Source: Micropterix aruncella (lineage: Eukaryota > Arthropoda > Insecta > Lepidoptera > Micropterigidae). Taken from it: a stretch of 64,000 nucleotides of DNA. A program made the position numbers and the translations under genes. The stretch covers positions 1,066,501 through 1,130,500 of the forward strand of contig OX155953.1 in assembly GCA_944548615.1 (NCBI GenBank). Reading direction: 5' to 3'. This document shows positions 45,639 to 56,587 of this stretch, in pieces. A model generated the notes under the pieces. It made no database searches, had not been told where the DNA came from, and saw nothing but the letters and a program-made list of their open reading frames with translations. Positions within the stretch are counted from its first letter, which is position 1, and every line of letters starts with the position of its first letter.

Positions 45639-45951
45639 TTAACCCCTTGAGTATGATACGACCAAATCTGGTTCTGAAACAATTATCCGTTGAGTATGAT
45701 ACGACCAGATCTGGTTCCGCGTTTTTTTCACTTCTTTGACGTTCTCATATTTATTCATAATTATCTAATTGTTTTACAAAATGATATTTCAATATTCTAT
45801 ATTCGAAATTTCAATGCAATCATTGTGCACTTGTTCTTTTTATGATTGGTGTAGTAGTTTCGTAGTTATAGTACTTTAAGTCGATGTCGCCGAAAATCCA
45901 GCAAAAGAGACAGATGCATCCATGAAAATACCCATTTACTCCAAGGGTTAA
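45639..45951 (+). mobile_element. piggyBac-like TTAA MITE, 313 bp, both ends present
   Basis: Ends TTAACCCCTTGAGTATGATA and TTTACTCCAAGGGTTAA form a terminal inverted repeat flanked by TTAA. GTATGATACGACCA occurs twice inside the left end, like the doubled CTACGTAACGACCAA of the longer copies, and TATTTATTCATAATTATC is shared. It has no coding frame. It is the most compact copy of this family here. Confidence 0.8.
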
Positions 45952-46072
45952 AAATGCAATAAATGATACTAATCATTAAATGTTATCATTGGTTAGATTA
46001 TGGATTTTTATAATCAATCAGTCCTATATAAAAAAACGGTTGTCTGTAAAGTCGGTTTACTGACGATAGTTG

Positions 46073-46391
46073 AACGTGACAACGTCATAAGAAAATAATG
46101 ATGGAATGGTTGCATTTTTCAAAAGAAAATTTTAATACTTGACGAAAACATGTAAATGTATTATTGTATAGCAGCTGTCCACGCGGGTGCATCGCTCACG
46201 CAAGTAGGAAAGAGACAGATGTCGAACGCTGCCGAACGCGGAGGCCGATTGTGCCTCTTTGTCGCTCGTTCCGCGCTCTCGCTTGCACTTCACGCCTTAA
46301 ATGGAACGCCTCAGAGCGAGGTGACGCCGCATGAGTCATGTTTTTTCGTGCGTGCAGCCGGCTCCATCGAATTATAAGACGTTGTCACGTC
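46073..46391. mobile_element. MITE with ACGTGACAACGTC ends
   Basis: GAACGTGACAACGTCATAAG at 46072-46091 pairs with TTATAAGACGTTGTCACGTC ending at 46391. The GC-rich interior (GAGGCCGATTGTGCCTCTTT) belongs, to my recollection, to a very common lepidopteran repeat. The 73-codon frame inside is not a gene. Confidence 0.7.
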
Positions 46392-46529
46392 AAAAAACGT
46401 TTATTATGAATGTTATCATAGAAAGTCAAATAAATTCTTATCAGTTTAGCCTTTCATGCTATCAGCGCCACCTGCATTTCGTGCAGTAGGGTTGGCAAAA
46501 TGTAATATGGTGGTTTGCAATCTAATACC

Positions 46530-46715
46530 AATCATAATTTATGACGAAGCGATTGGTCCGGATGAGATTCCGCCACATTTAGCAACGATGCTGACCTGTA
46601 ATTATTCATATTCATGCGATTTCATATTTGCTACAAGGTGGAACTCAGATCACAGCACCCTGATTTTCCAATCTAGAAACAAAACCGATGTAAAAAAATA
46701 TCGACGTATGTACTA
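46530..46715 (+). pseudogene. Non-LTR reverse transcriptase fragment
   Basis: Part of the frame 46456-46791 reads AIGPDEIPPHLATML, then, after a diverged stretch, IFQSRNKTDVKKYRRM. These match the GPDGIPP and IFKSGNK-DV-NYRPI motifs at the start of the RT domain in CR1/Jockey-type elements. The catalytic core is missing. Confidence 0.6.
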
Positions 46716-46794
46716 TTTATTTATTTATTTATTTTATTTAATAAAGAATACACACAGTGGGTCTCGTGAACTTAAATTGCTAAATCGTTAACTC

Positions 46795-47050
46795 AGAGCA
46801 ATGCGTTAGAGAGTAATATGAAATAAACGAGTGTCGTTTACCCGCACCAAAACTAGCTGTCGAACTTACATATATACATACGTCCGAATAAATTTGAACA
46901 CATTTCACATTGGTCTTCGGTGGGTTGTTATAATAGAAAAAAGTGTCAACCGTTCATTTCACATTCCGTTTTAACGTATTGCCCTGTCTCGTTCACATGA
47001 ACTAATATCCGATTTCAATTCACGAAGAAACGCAATCGAGCCCAGTATGT
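46795..47050. mobile_element. MITE family copy 2 (ends near CCCTGTCTCG)
   Basis: The left inner end GCGTTAGAGAGTAATATGAA pairs with the right TCATTTCACATTCCGTTTTA. CCCTGTCTCGTTCACATGAA follows as in copies 1 and 3. The left outer end seems truncated. Confidence 0.65.
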
Positions 47051-47539
47051 CATATAATGTTGCAAAATTGTATACATTTGGCAATGTAAAATCGGTTATG
47101 GATTTCCTGTGAAGTAGACATTTTTGTGCCCATTTCTAATATAAAACGTAATAAATAAGACAACAATTGTGTGCTTATGAGTATGTTTGCTGAGAGTCAC
47201 AGAGACGGTGTGGGGGGGGGAGGGTATGTGTGTGTGTGTGTTTATTTGACCCTCCCCGCCACAAAGGCATCTGCTGCCATCCCCTCTCCCAGTACCTTTT
47301 TGTCTCACGGCGCAAAGGATGCTGTGGTCAGCGATAGCTCAAACAAATTTTTACACCTAGCCATTACAGGAAATATATTCTCAATATGGCGGTTACAGGA
47401 AAAACAAATTTCAAATTAATATATAGATATTAGAATAAAGTAACTACCTCCATCCTTGTAATAATTAAATGTACATACCATTGCAATATAAAGTTTAAAA
47501 AAAATATAAAATAAAATAAAAACCTAAGAGCGAATATAT
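47051..47539. other. No gene seen; simple repeats
   Basis: Contains a G-rich run and a (GT)n tract at about 47211-47240. The opposing short frames here are artefacts of this composition. Confidence 0.5.
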
Positions 47540-47770
47540 CATGCTCTTTCAGCAGGCAATATACAATTTCTGTTGGTACCACCTCGATACAGGTTATTCC
47601 TAGTGAGGTGGTAAACCACTAACTATCATATCTGAATCTCTTTCCGAGTTAGGAAGTAAATTGAAAAACTGTTTAATTAATTACGAAATATTAGGCTAAG
47701 AGAATGTTTTTGTAATTAAATATATTTTTATGGACTTAAATAAATTAAAATAAGTGAAAATGAAATTAAA
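47540..47770 (+). mobile_element. Non-LTR 3' end with conserved hairpin
   Basis: ACCACCTC (47578-47585) and GAGGTGGT (47604-47611) form a stem around GATACAGGTTATTCCTAGT. This matches the structure at 28688-28720 in stem, loop and spacing. An AAATAAATTAAAATAA-type tail follows at about 47738-47755. Confidence 0.55.
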
Positions 47771-47841
47771 TTTACTCAATTATTTCATTTATTCATTTCA
47801 TTTCATTTCGTCGTAAAGTACATAACCATAGATAATGTGCT

Positions 47842-48160
47842 CAATTCCATTTCTACGTGAACTAATTTCGGAAAATAGTTTATGCTAACGGGACAGATCA
47901 GTGCGTTAGAGCGGGATGTAAAATGAACGATCGTATCTTTTCCCGCACAAAAGCTACCTGCCGCACATAAAATAATCTGAAATAGTATGACACCATTTCC
48001 TCCGGTTTTTTATTAATCCGCTGTGTTTAGTTGGTAGTTTAATGCTAGAAACGTGACAGTCTTTCATTTCATATTGCTCTCTAACGTTGTGGCCTGTCTC
48101 GACCGCATAAACGAATTCAGATTTTAGTTCACCTAAAAACGCATTTGGGCTCAATATAAG
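47842..48160. mobile_element. MITE family copy 3, long terminal inverted repeats
   Basis: The left end (GCTCAATTCC, ACGTGAACTAATTTCGG, GGGACAG) pairs with the right end (CCTGTCTCGACC, AATTCAGATTTTAGTTCACC, GGGCTCAAT) over about 110-130 nt. This is the most complete copy and lets the ends of copies 1 and 2 be judged. It has no coding frame. Confidence 0.7.
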
Positions 48161-48599
48161 AATATATTATTCTAAAAATAACAAAAGATGAAAGTGACAA
48201 AGTCTCATGATAAAATCACAAAGAGTAAACGGGGATGACCTGAGATCTATTAAACCTGGTATTCAGTTCTCCCCTTTTCAGTAACAGTACTATAAAGAAA
48301 ATAAATTTTTAAAAAACTTTAATCATTTACTAATGCCCTCAGTATTAAATTTTTATATTTTACGTAAAATTTCGATGAGGACATCCACCGCAATGTCGTT
48401 CCCAATCGATTCCATACATCTTCCGGATATCAGGAAAAACTTTCTTTGTAGCTGACGCTGAATTTTGGGATGATGGTTAGATAATCGCGCGCTCATGTGA
48501 GATAGGTGTGGAGATTACGAGACCATATCATAGTTTTATATAGATATCTCGTTTGTTCAGACCGCATTGCCTTTAATACATAATTATCTAAGTTGAGCT
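48161..48599. other. No gene recognised
   Basis: No motif could be placed on either strand. Confidence 0.4.
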
Positions 48600-49825
48600 G
48601 CGTCCTTTGCGCCTAATGTTCTTTATGTTCCTAATGGTGTCGTGCAGCTTGGGCCTGATGGCCTGCTTGTGTTATTAGGTTGGCCCAACTGACGGTTCAG
48701 CTGCTATCCCGTTCCCTTTTCGAAGAGGAATTTAACCTGCATCCTGCAGTTGTACAGAGTTGATATTAGACGTGCGGATCCGGGGAACACCTTGGACGAA
48801 ACTCGGCATCCGGCAAATAACCAAGGAAGTTTGGAGACGATCCATTGAAACAACCGGGTAACGATCAGTTGGCCACCCGTTCCCGAGTGATGCGATAACT
48901 TAATTATCGCTTACGACCTGGAATCTGTGACCTGACTCTAGGATGAAGAGCTAATGGGCCATTGTTAAGTTGATTACGAAGACCCGCTTGTTCGGAGTCA
49001 GTGGGACCTAATGGACCCTTGCTGAGTTGGCCACGAAGACCCATTCTATTCAGGGTTGGTCACACTCACGGGTCAACACCCATCCGGCGGCCTCCACGCA
49101 TGAAGTGTGAGGCCGGGCAGGACTCTGGCCTTAGGGCTAGTTTCCCCTAGGAGTCAACCTTCTGGCGCTCCTGGACGGTCTACGCACCGGGTGGCGTAAG
49201 CCAATCGATTGTGCACTCTGACTAACAACTAGAGTTGTCAACTACAACGGACGAACCCGTTACCTCAGGAAGTTTTAACGATTAGTCGTTCTATTTCCCT
49301 GGATTGAGTGCAGGAGACTTGGACAAAACAGTCCTCTGACTCTGACTAACAGTCGGGGGAGTCTGGAAGCAGTACGGATTCCCATAGAGCGGGGGTGGTT
49401 TCGGACCTTACGGCGACTGCTCTTGAAACGACCATCGGCTACCCGATCCTGGATGAACAGCCAGGCAAAGGATGCCGTGGTCCGCGATAGATTCGGTTTA
49501 CACCGTTTCACCGCTTCGTAAGGGAGAGGACCGCGCAAGCGACCTCGAACTCGGAACCAATCGAGAGACCGCCTTAACCGGAGAAATCTGGTCACAATTG
49601 GAAGTAAGGGCGCGAGTGTCGGCCCGCCAGATAACATTACTGGCTATCTCGCGGTTAAGGCGTTGGTCTCTTACGGGTTGCGGCGTAGCTAGATGGTGGA
49701 CTGTTTTGTCCCAAGTCTTCTACGCTCACTGCAGGAAGATAGAACGACTAATCGTTAAAACTTCCTGTGGTGACGGGCTCGCCCGCTGTAGTCGACAAGC
49801 CAAGTTGTCCGAGACCTAAAGTCCA
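48600..49825 (+). repeat. GC-rich unknown repeat family, large block with an inverted joint
   Basis: 48600-49225 carries the ACGGGTCAACACCCATCCGG, CTGGCGCTCCTGGACGG and AGCCAATCGATTGTGCACTC landmarks. At 49226-49335 a short stretch is inverted (GTTGTCAACTACAACGG, then AGTTTTAACGATTAGTCGTT). At about 49336 the direct unit resumes (CTCTGACTAACAGTCGGGGG) and runs to CGCCCGCTGTAGTCGACAA near 49798. The plus frame 49472-49819 (115 codons) is nearly the same as the minus frame at 63544-63960, as expected from sequence identity. I cannot say whether it is translated. Confidence 0.75.
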
Positions 49826-51411
49826 TTCTTTTCAAGGGGTGATTCTGTGCATCCAACTAAACAAGAAAAAGTAAAAACTGAGGTAATATTGAAAATAAAT
49901 TTGCCTCTTATTTTTATACAAGTTACAAGATTTACAGGCAATTAAATGTTGCTCTTATTTTTTTCACAAATTACAAGATTATTATTTACAGGCAATTATA
50001 TTATATTAAAAACTGAGTTGAAAATAATGTGTTTTTTTTTTGTTTCAGGCTTTGGTTACCGACGAAAATGCATTTTAAATTTAAACTTGTAATAGGATAT
50101 TAAATTCATTTTTTTCTAAGTAACAAAAACTTAAATGAAAAAAAAAATGTAAAAAAATACGTGTGGCACTCGGGGACTGCCGCGGTAAAGCTATTGCATA
50201 GCATTTTTAACAACTTATGCAATTATAATTATTTATTTATTTTATCAGATAATTGCGCTCTATCGGAAAACGTTGAAATTATTCATCATTGAATAATTTC
50301 AACGTATCGAATCATTTGCGGCTGCGGAAGCAAATGATTCGGAATAATTTAATAGAAAGTCTTCCGATAGAGCGCCGCGCACGAATTTTTTATTCGATAA
50401 AGCAAAGAAAACGGATTATTCGAAAAAAATCGTAGATAAAAAGATAGATAATTAAAGTATCTTTAAAATGGTGCAGGTTTCATAATAATACGCCAGATAG
50501 TATTTGCGTAGTAGTCGTTTTTGTGTTCGGTTAGACCTAATTTCACAAATTAATTGCACTATGTAATATAAACAAAATCTAAAATATTCAAAGCTAAGAA
50601 TATTAGGAAAATGTTCTTGTTTAACATATATTTTTTTCGAATCGTTAACAGTACTCGTTTAGACATAATTATCAGTTTAAAATCATTAATTTTCGTTAAG
50701 AAATTTCTTCATTCGGTCGCCGCGCTGGCCTAGGCCCGCGATAAAAGCTATCAACTTTGATTTTGATATCCGTAAAATAATTTTGGGTACAGAAAAATTC
50801 CGTATTTTTTCCAAAAATGTTTTTTTGTTTGATGCACAAGATGACCCCTTTGAAATAAAGGGCTTTTGGACCTTAAAATGCTGTATTTATCGTTAACTTT
50901 TCTATATATGTTTTTCGCTGCGTGCTCGCGCGCGCAAGGCTATAAACAACATCGATTTGATGTGGATTGACTGCTAGCATACATACAATAATGATCCCGA
51001 AATATTAAGTAAAAATAAAAACGCCATATTTATGTAAATAAATATTTACGTTTTATTTTAAAAAAGATTAAACAATTTTACTAAACTCGTATTCACAAAT
51101 ATTTACGTAGCATCCCTTCATGTTTAGTTTCTAAAATTGTCGTTAACGAACTCCTTTGCCTTATCTATATTTCTTCCGATGTCATCGCTTACTTCCGTCC
51201 TGGAGTATCGCGTCGGATCTCAGCGAACGATTAAACCCAACCATTAAATCAACCGAAGGGATCTTTCAAGCATTACAGCTTGCGCCGCCCCCAAGATGGA
51301 AGGGATCGATAGGGTTCTGTCCTCGTATGCTTCGTATATATCCCCTCGCTTAGGGCTTAGCATTTGTAAGATATTTCTATCTGGCGCCCTAGCAGTCTCA
51401 TTGGCCGCAAA
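49826..51411. other. No gene seen; holds a cloverleaf-like inverted repeat
   Basis: AT-rich apart from patches near 50720-50760 and 51200-51340. The only clear structure is at 50255-50375. The frames at 51156-51481 are not recognised. Confidence 0.45.
50255..50375. repeat. Cloverleaf-like inverted repeat, three stems
   Basis: Outer stem: GCGCTCTATCGGAA (50255-50268) with its exact complement at 50362-50375. Stem 2: CGTTGAAATTATTCA (50271-50285) with 50290-50304. Stem 3: CGAATCATTTGC (50308-50319) with 50330-50341. All arms are perfect as read. Segment 50342-50361 is unpaired. No known RNA family is recognised. Confidence 0.88.
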
Positions 51412-52495
51412 TTTTCAGTTCAGTTCAGTTCACTTTATTTCAAACATCTTTACAGATTGTAGAGACTCAAGTAGAGTTTAGTAAAGTTACTAGACTTTAA
51501 TTAAAATACTGAAATTGCAAAAACTTCTTTTACAAAAGAAAGATCAGAATCGGCAATTCATCATTTCGTTGGTTTACATTAGCTATGCGACGTTGTTGCG
51601 AACATATATTAGTAATTAATTCTAAATATTAAATGTCAATAAATCCAGGTATCAACAGAATCAATGTAAGAATTTAATAAATAAATAAATACAAACGGAG
51701 CTGCCATGGAATTCACCGACCGGAGTCGGGTCCATCATAATACTATTTTTTACACTTCTGGGGGGTGAGCAGTGGATTCCGGACTTACGAACCGGCTGTG
51801 GTAGGTTTAGGACAGCTGTCTTGCCATATGTGAGCGTTCACCTTGCCACCCATTCACTCCCCCTTCGAAGCCATAGAATTTGAGATGCGCAAATCGCAGT
51901 TTTAGATAATTTTTCTAAGAAAGAGTTGATTATTTTTCTGGAAAGGCCAAGATCTTTAAAGAGGTGAAATAGAGATTTAGCTGGCAGGCCACGAGCGCCA
52001 ACTTCCACCGCGTGAAGGTGAACAGTGAAGCCGTTCCGGGTTACGGCATTTGCAAGATCATGGTATTTATTTAATTTGTACTCGTGGTCTTTTGGGATAT
52101 TTGATTCCCATGGAACAGTTAATTCTACAATAAGAGCCACCTTCCAAGATAGAGAGTAAAGAGTTATATCTGGACGGAGGGCTGTGCATCCGAGACTTTC
52201 AGGGAATTTATACTGCTTAGAGACCGAATCAACCTCCAGAATCCAATCTGTAGCTTTCTCGATTATTGAGAAAGGTTTTGTAGTTAAATGTTTTTGCCTT
52301 TAGAGCCATCCTGCACAAACTGTATTGGGGGTTTGGAGGATACTGTCAAACCCTTGTTGGCACGAGCCACTGAGAGACTAATTACCTCGCGAATAACAGC
52401 GAGAACTTTGTCATGGCGGTAAGTGTACCGTCCTTGATCTAAGGCCACCTCGCAGCCATCTAGAATGTGTCTAGCTGTGCAAGGGGTATTATATA
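51412..52495 (-). pseudogene. Non-LTR C-terminal fragment with restriction-like endonuclease domain
   Basis: On the minus strand, coding traces run from a zinc-knuckle-like CTARHILDGCEVALDQGRY (about 52490-52430) to ALRPDITLYSLSW and ALIVELTVPWE (52190-52100). KYHDLANAV and VEVGARGLPAKS follow. RPD...E-L-T-V-P with a downstream K fits the PD-(D/E)XK-type nuclease found at the C-terminus of R2/NeSL-like elements. A stop interrupts it near 52303. The 3' end has a GAACT-type pentamer tail, seen on the plus strand as CAGTTCAGTTCAGTTC at 51416-51431. The RT itself is missing. The clade is inferred. Confidence 0.6.
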
Positions 52496-53800
52496 CTTAA
52501 ATCGAAAAAACGTATAACTATTAAATAAAACCAAAATTTCTCATGATAAATGAGTAATCAAATCATAATTAAATAGATTCAGGATAAAAATGTTATTTAA
52601 AAAGGTAATAAATTATATCAGCGAATTAAAATCTAAATAAAACTGACAAAGAAATAAACCCTTATAAAATACATCAGTGATTTATAAAATAAAATAATAT
52701 AACTTTGAGGATAACTATACCAGCAGCATTGGTTTAGTCTAGTTTATTATATATATGTAAAAAAAACCCTAGGCGGGTGTAGAATTTACAAATATTTGTA
52801 TTTTTTCCCCGCATTAATAATTACAGGTTTTGTTATATTTTTTCTAGAAGCACGTATATACTAGGATGTCATGTATTCAAGGAAAACACCAGTTCCTACT
52901 ACTTTACCAAATTCGGATGTTCATTCGCATCACACGCGGAACAATCAAGACTTGGGTCCTTATAAAGTGTGACTAAGCAAGGTTAGAAATCGTTTCCCCT
53001 ATCAGTCAAACCGTATCAACCAATAAGATTTCATTAAGCGTCAGGGATCTTGGAGATATTCAATTTCAAATAAAGGTCCAAGATATTAAGTAACTCAACT
53101 TAGTCTACTTTGACACGACTGTATTTTATAATCTATCGTGGTTATTGTTATTAGAATATTATTTTAAACTATTGACTAATTGCATGACTAAATCCAATGA
53201 TTTTGATAGAGATAGATTATTAAATTTAAATTTGTCTTGACTATTTCTATTGCGCCATTTTAATTGTTGTACTTTTATATTTGAAATATTTCTAATTTTG
53301 AACATTCCATAACTATTTGTTTTTATATTTTAACTATGTGTATTTTTATTTATATCTAAAAAGGTATTTTAGCAGCTTTAAATAGTTTTAAAAGATTTTT
53401 TTTTTCAATATAAATTATTATAAATTGGTTTTACAATATAATAGTGTATTATATTAATTAAGTAAATCGTATAAAATCAATTTGACAATACCAAGAGTAG
53501 GGATTGCTACCACCTGGCTTATTTAAAAGTAAAATATATTTTTTTTAAAATTGCGCGGCCAAAAACTCCTCTTTTTAAAACCGATATGTTGCAATAATTA
53601 TAAAGTAAGTAGTAAATAATGTATAGCAAAATGCTAGTTCCGAAACGGGTATGGAAACGGTAGTCATATGAAAACAAATAAAAATAGCTGCAATGAGATT
53701 TCTGACTATACGTAAAGTTTAATATAAAAGCTTTTGCACGTATTCCGAAACTTTCGTAAACGTAAATACGTTTACGAAAAGTTTAGTGGGTAAATAATAT
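52496..53800. other. No gene seen; one tight hairpin
   Basis: AT-rich. AAACTTTCGTAAACGTA (53748-53764) pairs with TACGTTTACGAAAAGTTT (53767-53784) around a 2-nt loop. Confidence 0.5.
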
Positions 53801-54514
53801 ACATAACGTGGCTACGAAGGTGCGAATCCTTGGATATGTTTTCAAAGAACTGAGGAATATTATGGATTCCAAAACACTAAAAACTGTTTAATTTGCTTTA
53901 TGTGAATCGCTTATTACTTACGGCATAATTGGATGGGGTGGATGTGGTAAAACCCTGCTAGAGCCATTGCAAGTTGCGCAGAAATTTATAAATTATTCTA
54001 CGTAGACCATATCGCCATCCCACTAATGAACTGTATAAGGAAGCTAAAATTCTTGATTGTAGGCAACTTTTTCTAAAAACTTCCCTCTTAAGGCTATTTT
54101 TGGACAATAACTCAAATTTAGGAATAATTCAGAACCGGCGACCAACGAGACAAGTTGTAGAAAATAGCTTAATAATACCCAGAAGGAAAACATCATTTGG
54201 TCAAAGACATTACTCTTTCATTGCGCCGAGATTTTACAATCTGATGAATATGGAAATAAAAATGAATTTGACATTTAAGGAATTCAAAAATAAATATGGC
54301 TTATCTTACTTACTTATTTAGCTTACCCTATCCCTTTCCCCTTACTTGAACCTGCATTTGTTTCATTGCTCATTGCGCTGTAATAATAGATTTAATTTAA
54401 TTGTGAAAACTTTTAATTGGCCTTAGATGTATACATTATGTGTTAGTATTAAGTATAAAACGCTGTAAGTTTTCTGAAAAATAAAAATAAAATAAAATAA
54501 ATAAAATAAATTAA
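53801..54514 (+). pseudogene. Non-LTR RT C-terminus, decayed
   Basis: The translation runs ATKVRILGYVFKELRN, then a stop, FALCESLITYGIIGWGGC, a frameshift near 53985, and the frame 54100-54321 (TSFGQRHYSFIAPRFYNLMN). It parallels the C-terminal part of the intact RT at 7700-9913 (ATKVRRLIYVFKLLRN, LISYGILGWGG, TSFAQRHFGFIGPKIYNHL), so it is an older, 5'-truncated relative. An A/T-rich AAATAA-type tail lies at about 54477-54514. Confidence 0.8.
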
Positions 54515-54929
54515 AGAAATGGTTATCGAATCATGACAGACTAACCATACATCAAATGTTAGAAATAATAGTATAATAAAACTTAGGTGCACAAATTATT
54601 AACATATTTTTAAACTTATACGTTAAGTATTTCTTAACATTGAACTAACTACCAAAAAATATTTGACTTTGACAATGAATTATACCTTTAGACTAGGTAT
54701 TTTTATATTAAATCTTATATTACTTAAAACATAATATTAAATATTAATGACTGTTTCTTTCTTTTCTCACATATAACTTTATTTATATTATTTAATCGAA
54801 TTTTATATTATATTTATTGCCGATTTAATAATGGAATTGCATTTTATTTATTATATATTTTTAATAATTTTTTATTATTATTATTTTTTATTTTATTCTG
54901 AAGACCACATTTTAGGGCAATTTAGTGTC
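54515..54929. other. No gene seen
   Basis: Very AT-rich filler between two non-LTR 3' ends. Nothing is recognised. Confidence 0.4.
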
Positions 54930-55157
54930 ATTAGCTTTTTACTAAAACTTGTACATTTGTAGGCAACCAAGCAATGAAGCAAACTTGATTGTAATATTGG
55001 AGTCCTGTCCACCCTAGAACGGGCTAGTCCCAGTTGGGTGACAGAAACAAATAAGCAAAAGGTTAAGGTTTTGCCATTCGGTTCCTGTTATTTTTGTAAG
55101 CTAATCAATGTGTTATAGTAATTAATTCTTAAATAAATAAATAAATAAATAAAAATA
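54930..55157 (+). mobile_element. Non-LTR 3' end with (AAAT)n tail
   Basis: CCTAGAACGGGCTAGTCCCA near 55011 matches, inverted, the segment near 14555. The segment ends in a (TAAA)n run at about 55131-55155. No coding sequence remains. Confidence 0.5.
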
Positions 55158-55570
55158 CCCACACAACGAACTAATAAACACGTGGATAGCTAATTACAAT
55201 TAAGGTGAGGGTATGAGAATTGACAGTTGGTACACTTTTCTAGATCGCTGTGATGAAAAGCAACAACATATGTGTTACACCCAGCTTATAACACACTAAA
55301 AAGATATTTATCTACTCATTCGACTTGGGACCCCGTTTATGATGACACAACACACTACATAACTAAACAATTTATTTGCTTTCTTTAGTGGGTGATTATG
55401 TACAAAAGCGAATTACTGAAAGGAAAATGCCAGTTAGTAGGAATTTATTTCCATGTTCAATAGTTTCAACAATGCTTCGTCAAGATAAGCCCTAATATCA
55501 ACGAAATGCCATATTTTCACTTTGGAATCTCTATTAAAATAAAAAGTTTCTGAAATCTGATAAATCATAT

Positions 55571-56587
55571 GAAATTGAAGAATATCGCAGTTCTTTGACA
55601 TTATAAATAGAATAAAAATGAATGTACCACTTGCGCCCCTTTTTTATTAACGCTGGTATCCTTACCATGTAATCCATGTACATATATCAGTGCCTCTTAT
55701 ACGCCAAAGAGACTCTTTTAAATTGCGAGCTTCACTCCACTCGACATAGCTGTAATACGCGACATAAAAACAATGTGTTATTGCCTAAAGTACGCTTGAC
55801 TAAATATCAAAAATCATTTTCATATATTAGTTTTAAATTGTTCAATGCTTTGCCGTCATCGACGAGAAGACTTGAGATGGCAGCATATAAAATCTGCTTA
55901 AAAAATTAGTTAGTCAAACATGCCCTTTACAAATTGGACGACTTTGATGATATTGCGTCCTCAATTGCTTGATTATAAATAACCATATTATATGGTTATT
56001 ATAATAAAGTATAATACTATACTTTCGCACTAAGTTTTAGATTTTATTGACATTGTTTTTAATTACGTTCGTTTCGGAATTTTTCTTTTTCATTGTATTG
56101 ATTATTATTTATTGTTTGATTATTGATTATTTTGTAAATTTGACTATTTTTAAGTAATCACCTCTGATTATTTTTTTTTTCTTTTTAATTAATCAAAGCG
56201 GTTTTATAATCCGGTAAATTATGATTGTAAAATTTGACATGTTCCTCAGTATTGTGAAATGCTTTTATGGAATGAATAAATGATGATGATGATGATGATG
56301 ATGTACCAACTCCCATCGCCAATTGCAAGAAAATAATACAAAATTGTTGAGATTGAGTGAGTGTTGTGTGAAGACGGATTTTCAAAATTCACGCGCGCCG
56401 AGCCCGCCGACCCACCCCCATTATAATACGTGAAGTAGCAGCCGTAGTTTGCCGCCTACCCGCAGTCGGCGTAGCGAATGACTTTTGACAGCACTTTAAT
56501 CTATCCTGGACAACGGCAGTTGCAACATCGCCGAAAAGTCGGGTGCTACAAACTCCACGTGGTAAATTGGTTTTAGTCCTACTGAAA
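55571..56587. mobile_element. Second Penelope-like copy, interrupted by a non-LTR insertion
   Basis: 55571-55628 matches the 34-nt extension and arm start of the palindrome at 6131 (ATCGCAGTTCTTTGACATTA). 56400-56580 matches its spacer and right arm (CTATCCTGGACAACGGCAGT, CGAAAAGTCGGGTGCTACAA). AAATCAT lies just outside both ends, a possible target duplication. It is clearly more diverged than the 6131 copy. A 5'-truncated non-LTR element sits between its two halves. Confidence 0.6.
55629..56302 (+). pseudogene. Non-LTR RT C-terminus nested in the Penelope-like copy
   Basis: The frame 55676-55909 reads STRHSCNTRHKNNVLLPKVR, YQKSFSYISFKLFNALPSS. This is typical of the last part of a CR1-type RT. 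The 3' end is GGAATGAATAAATGATGATG continuing as (GAT)n to 56302. TGTACCA precedes the insertion (about 55622) and follows the tail (about 56302), so an 8-bp target duplication is likely. Confidence 0.7.

Noticed and set aside
49472..49819. 115-codon frame shared with 63544-63960
   Set aside because: Both follow from near-identical repeat DNA and the opposite strand is open too, so coding cannot be argued.
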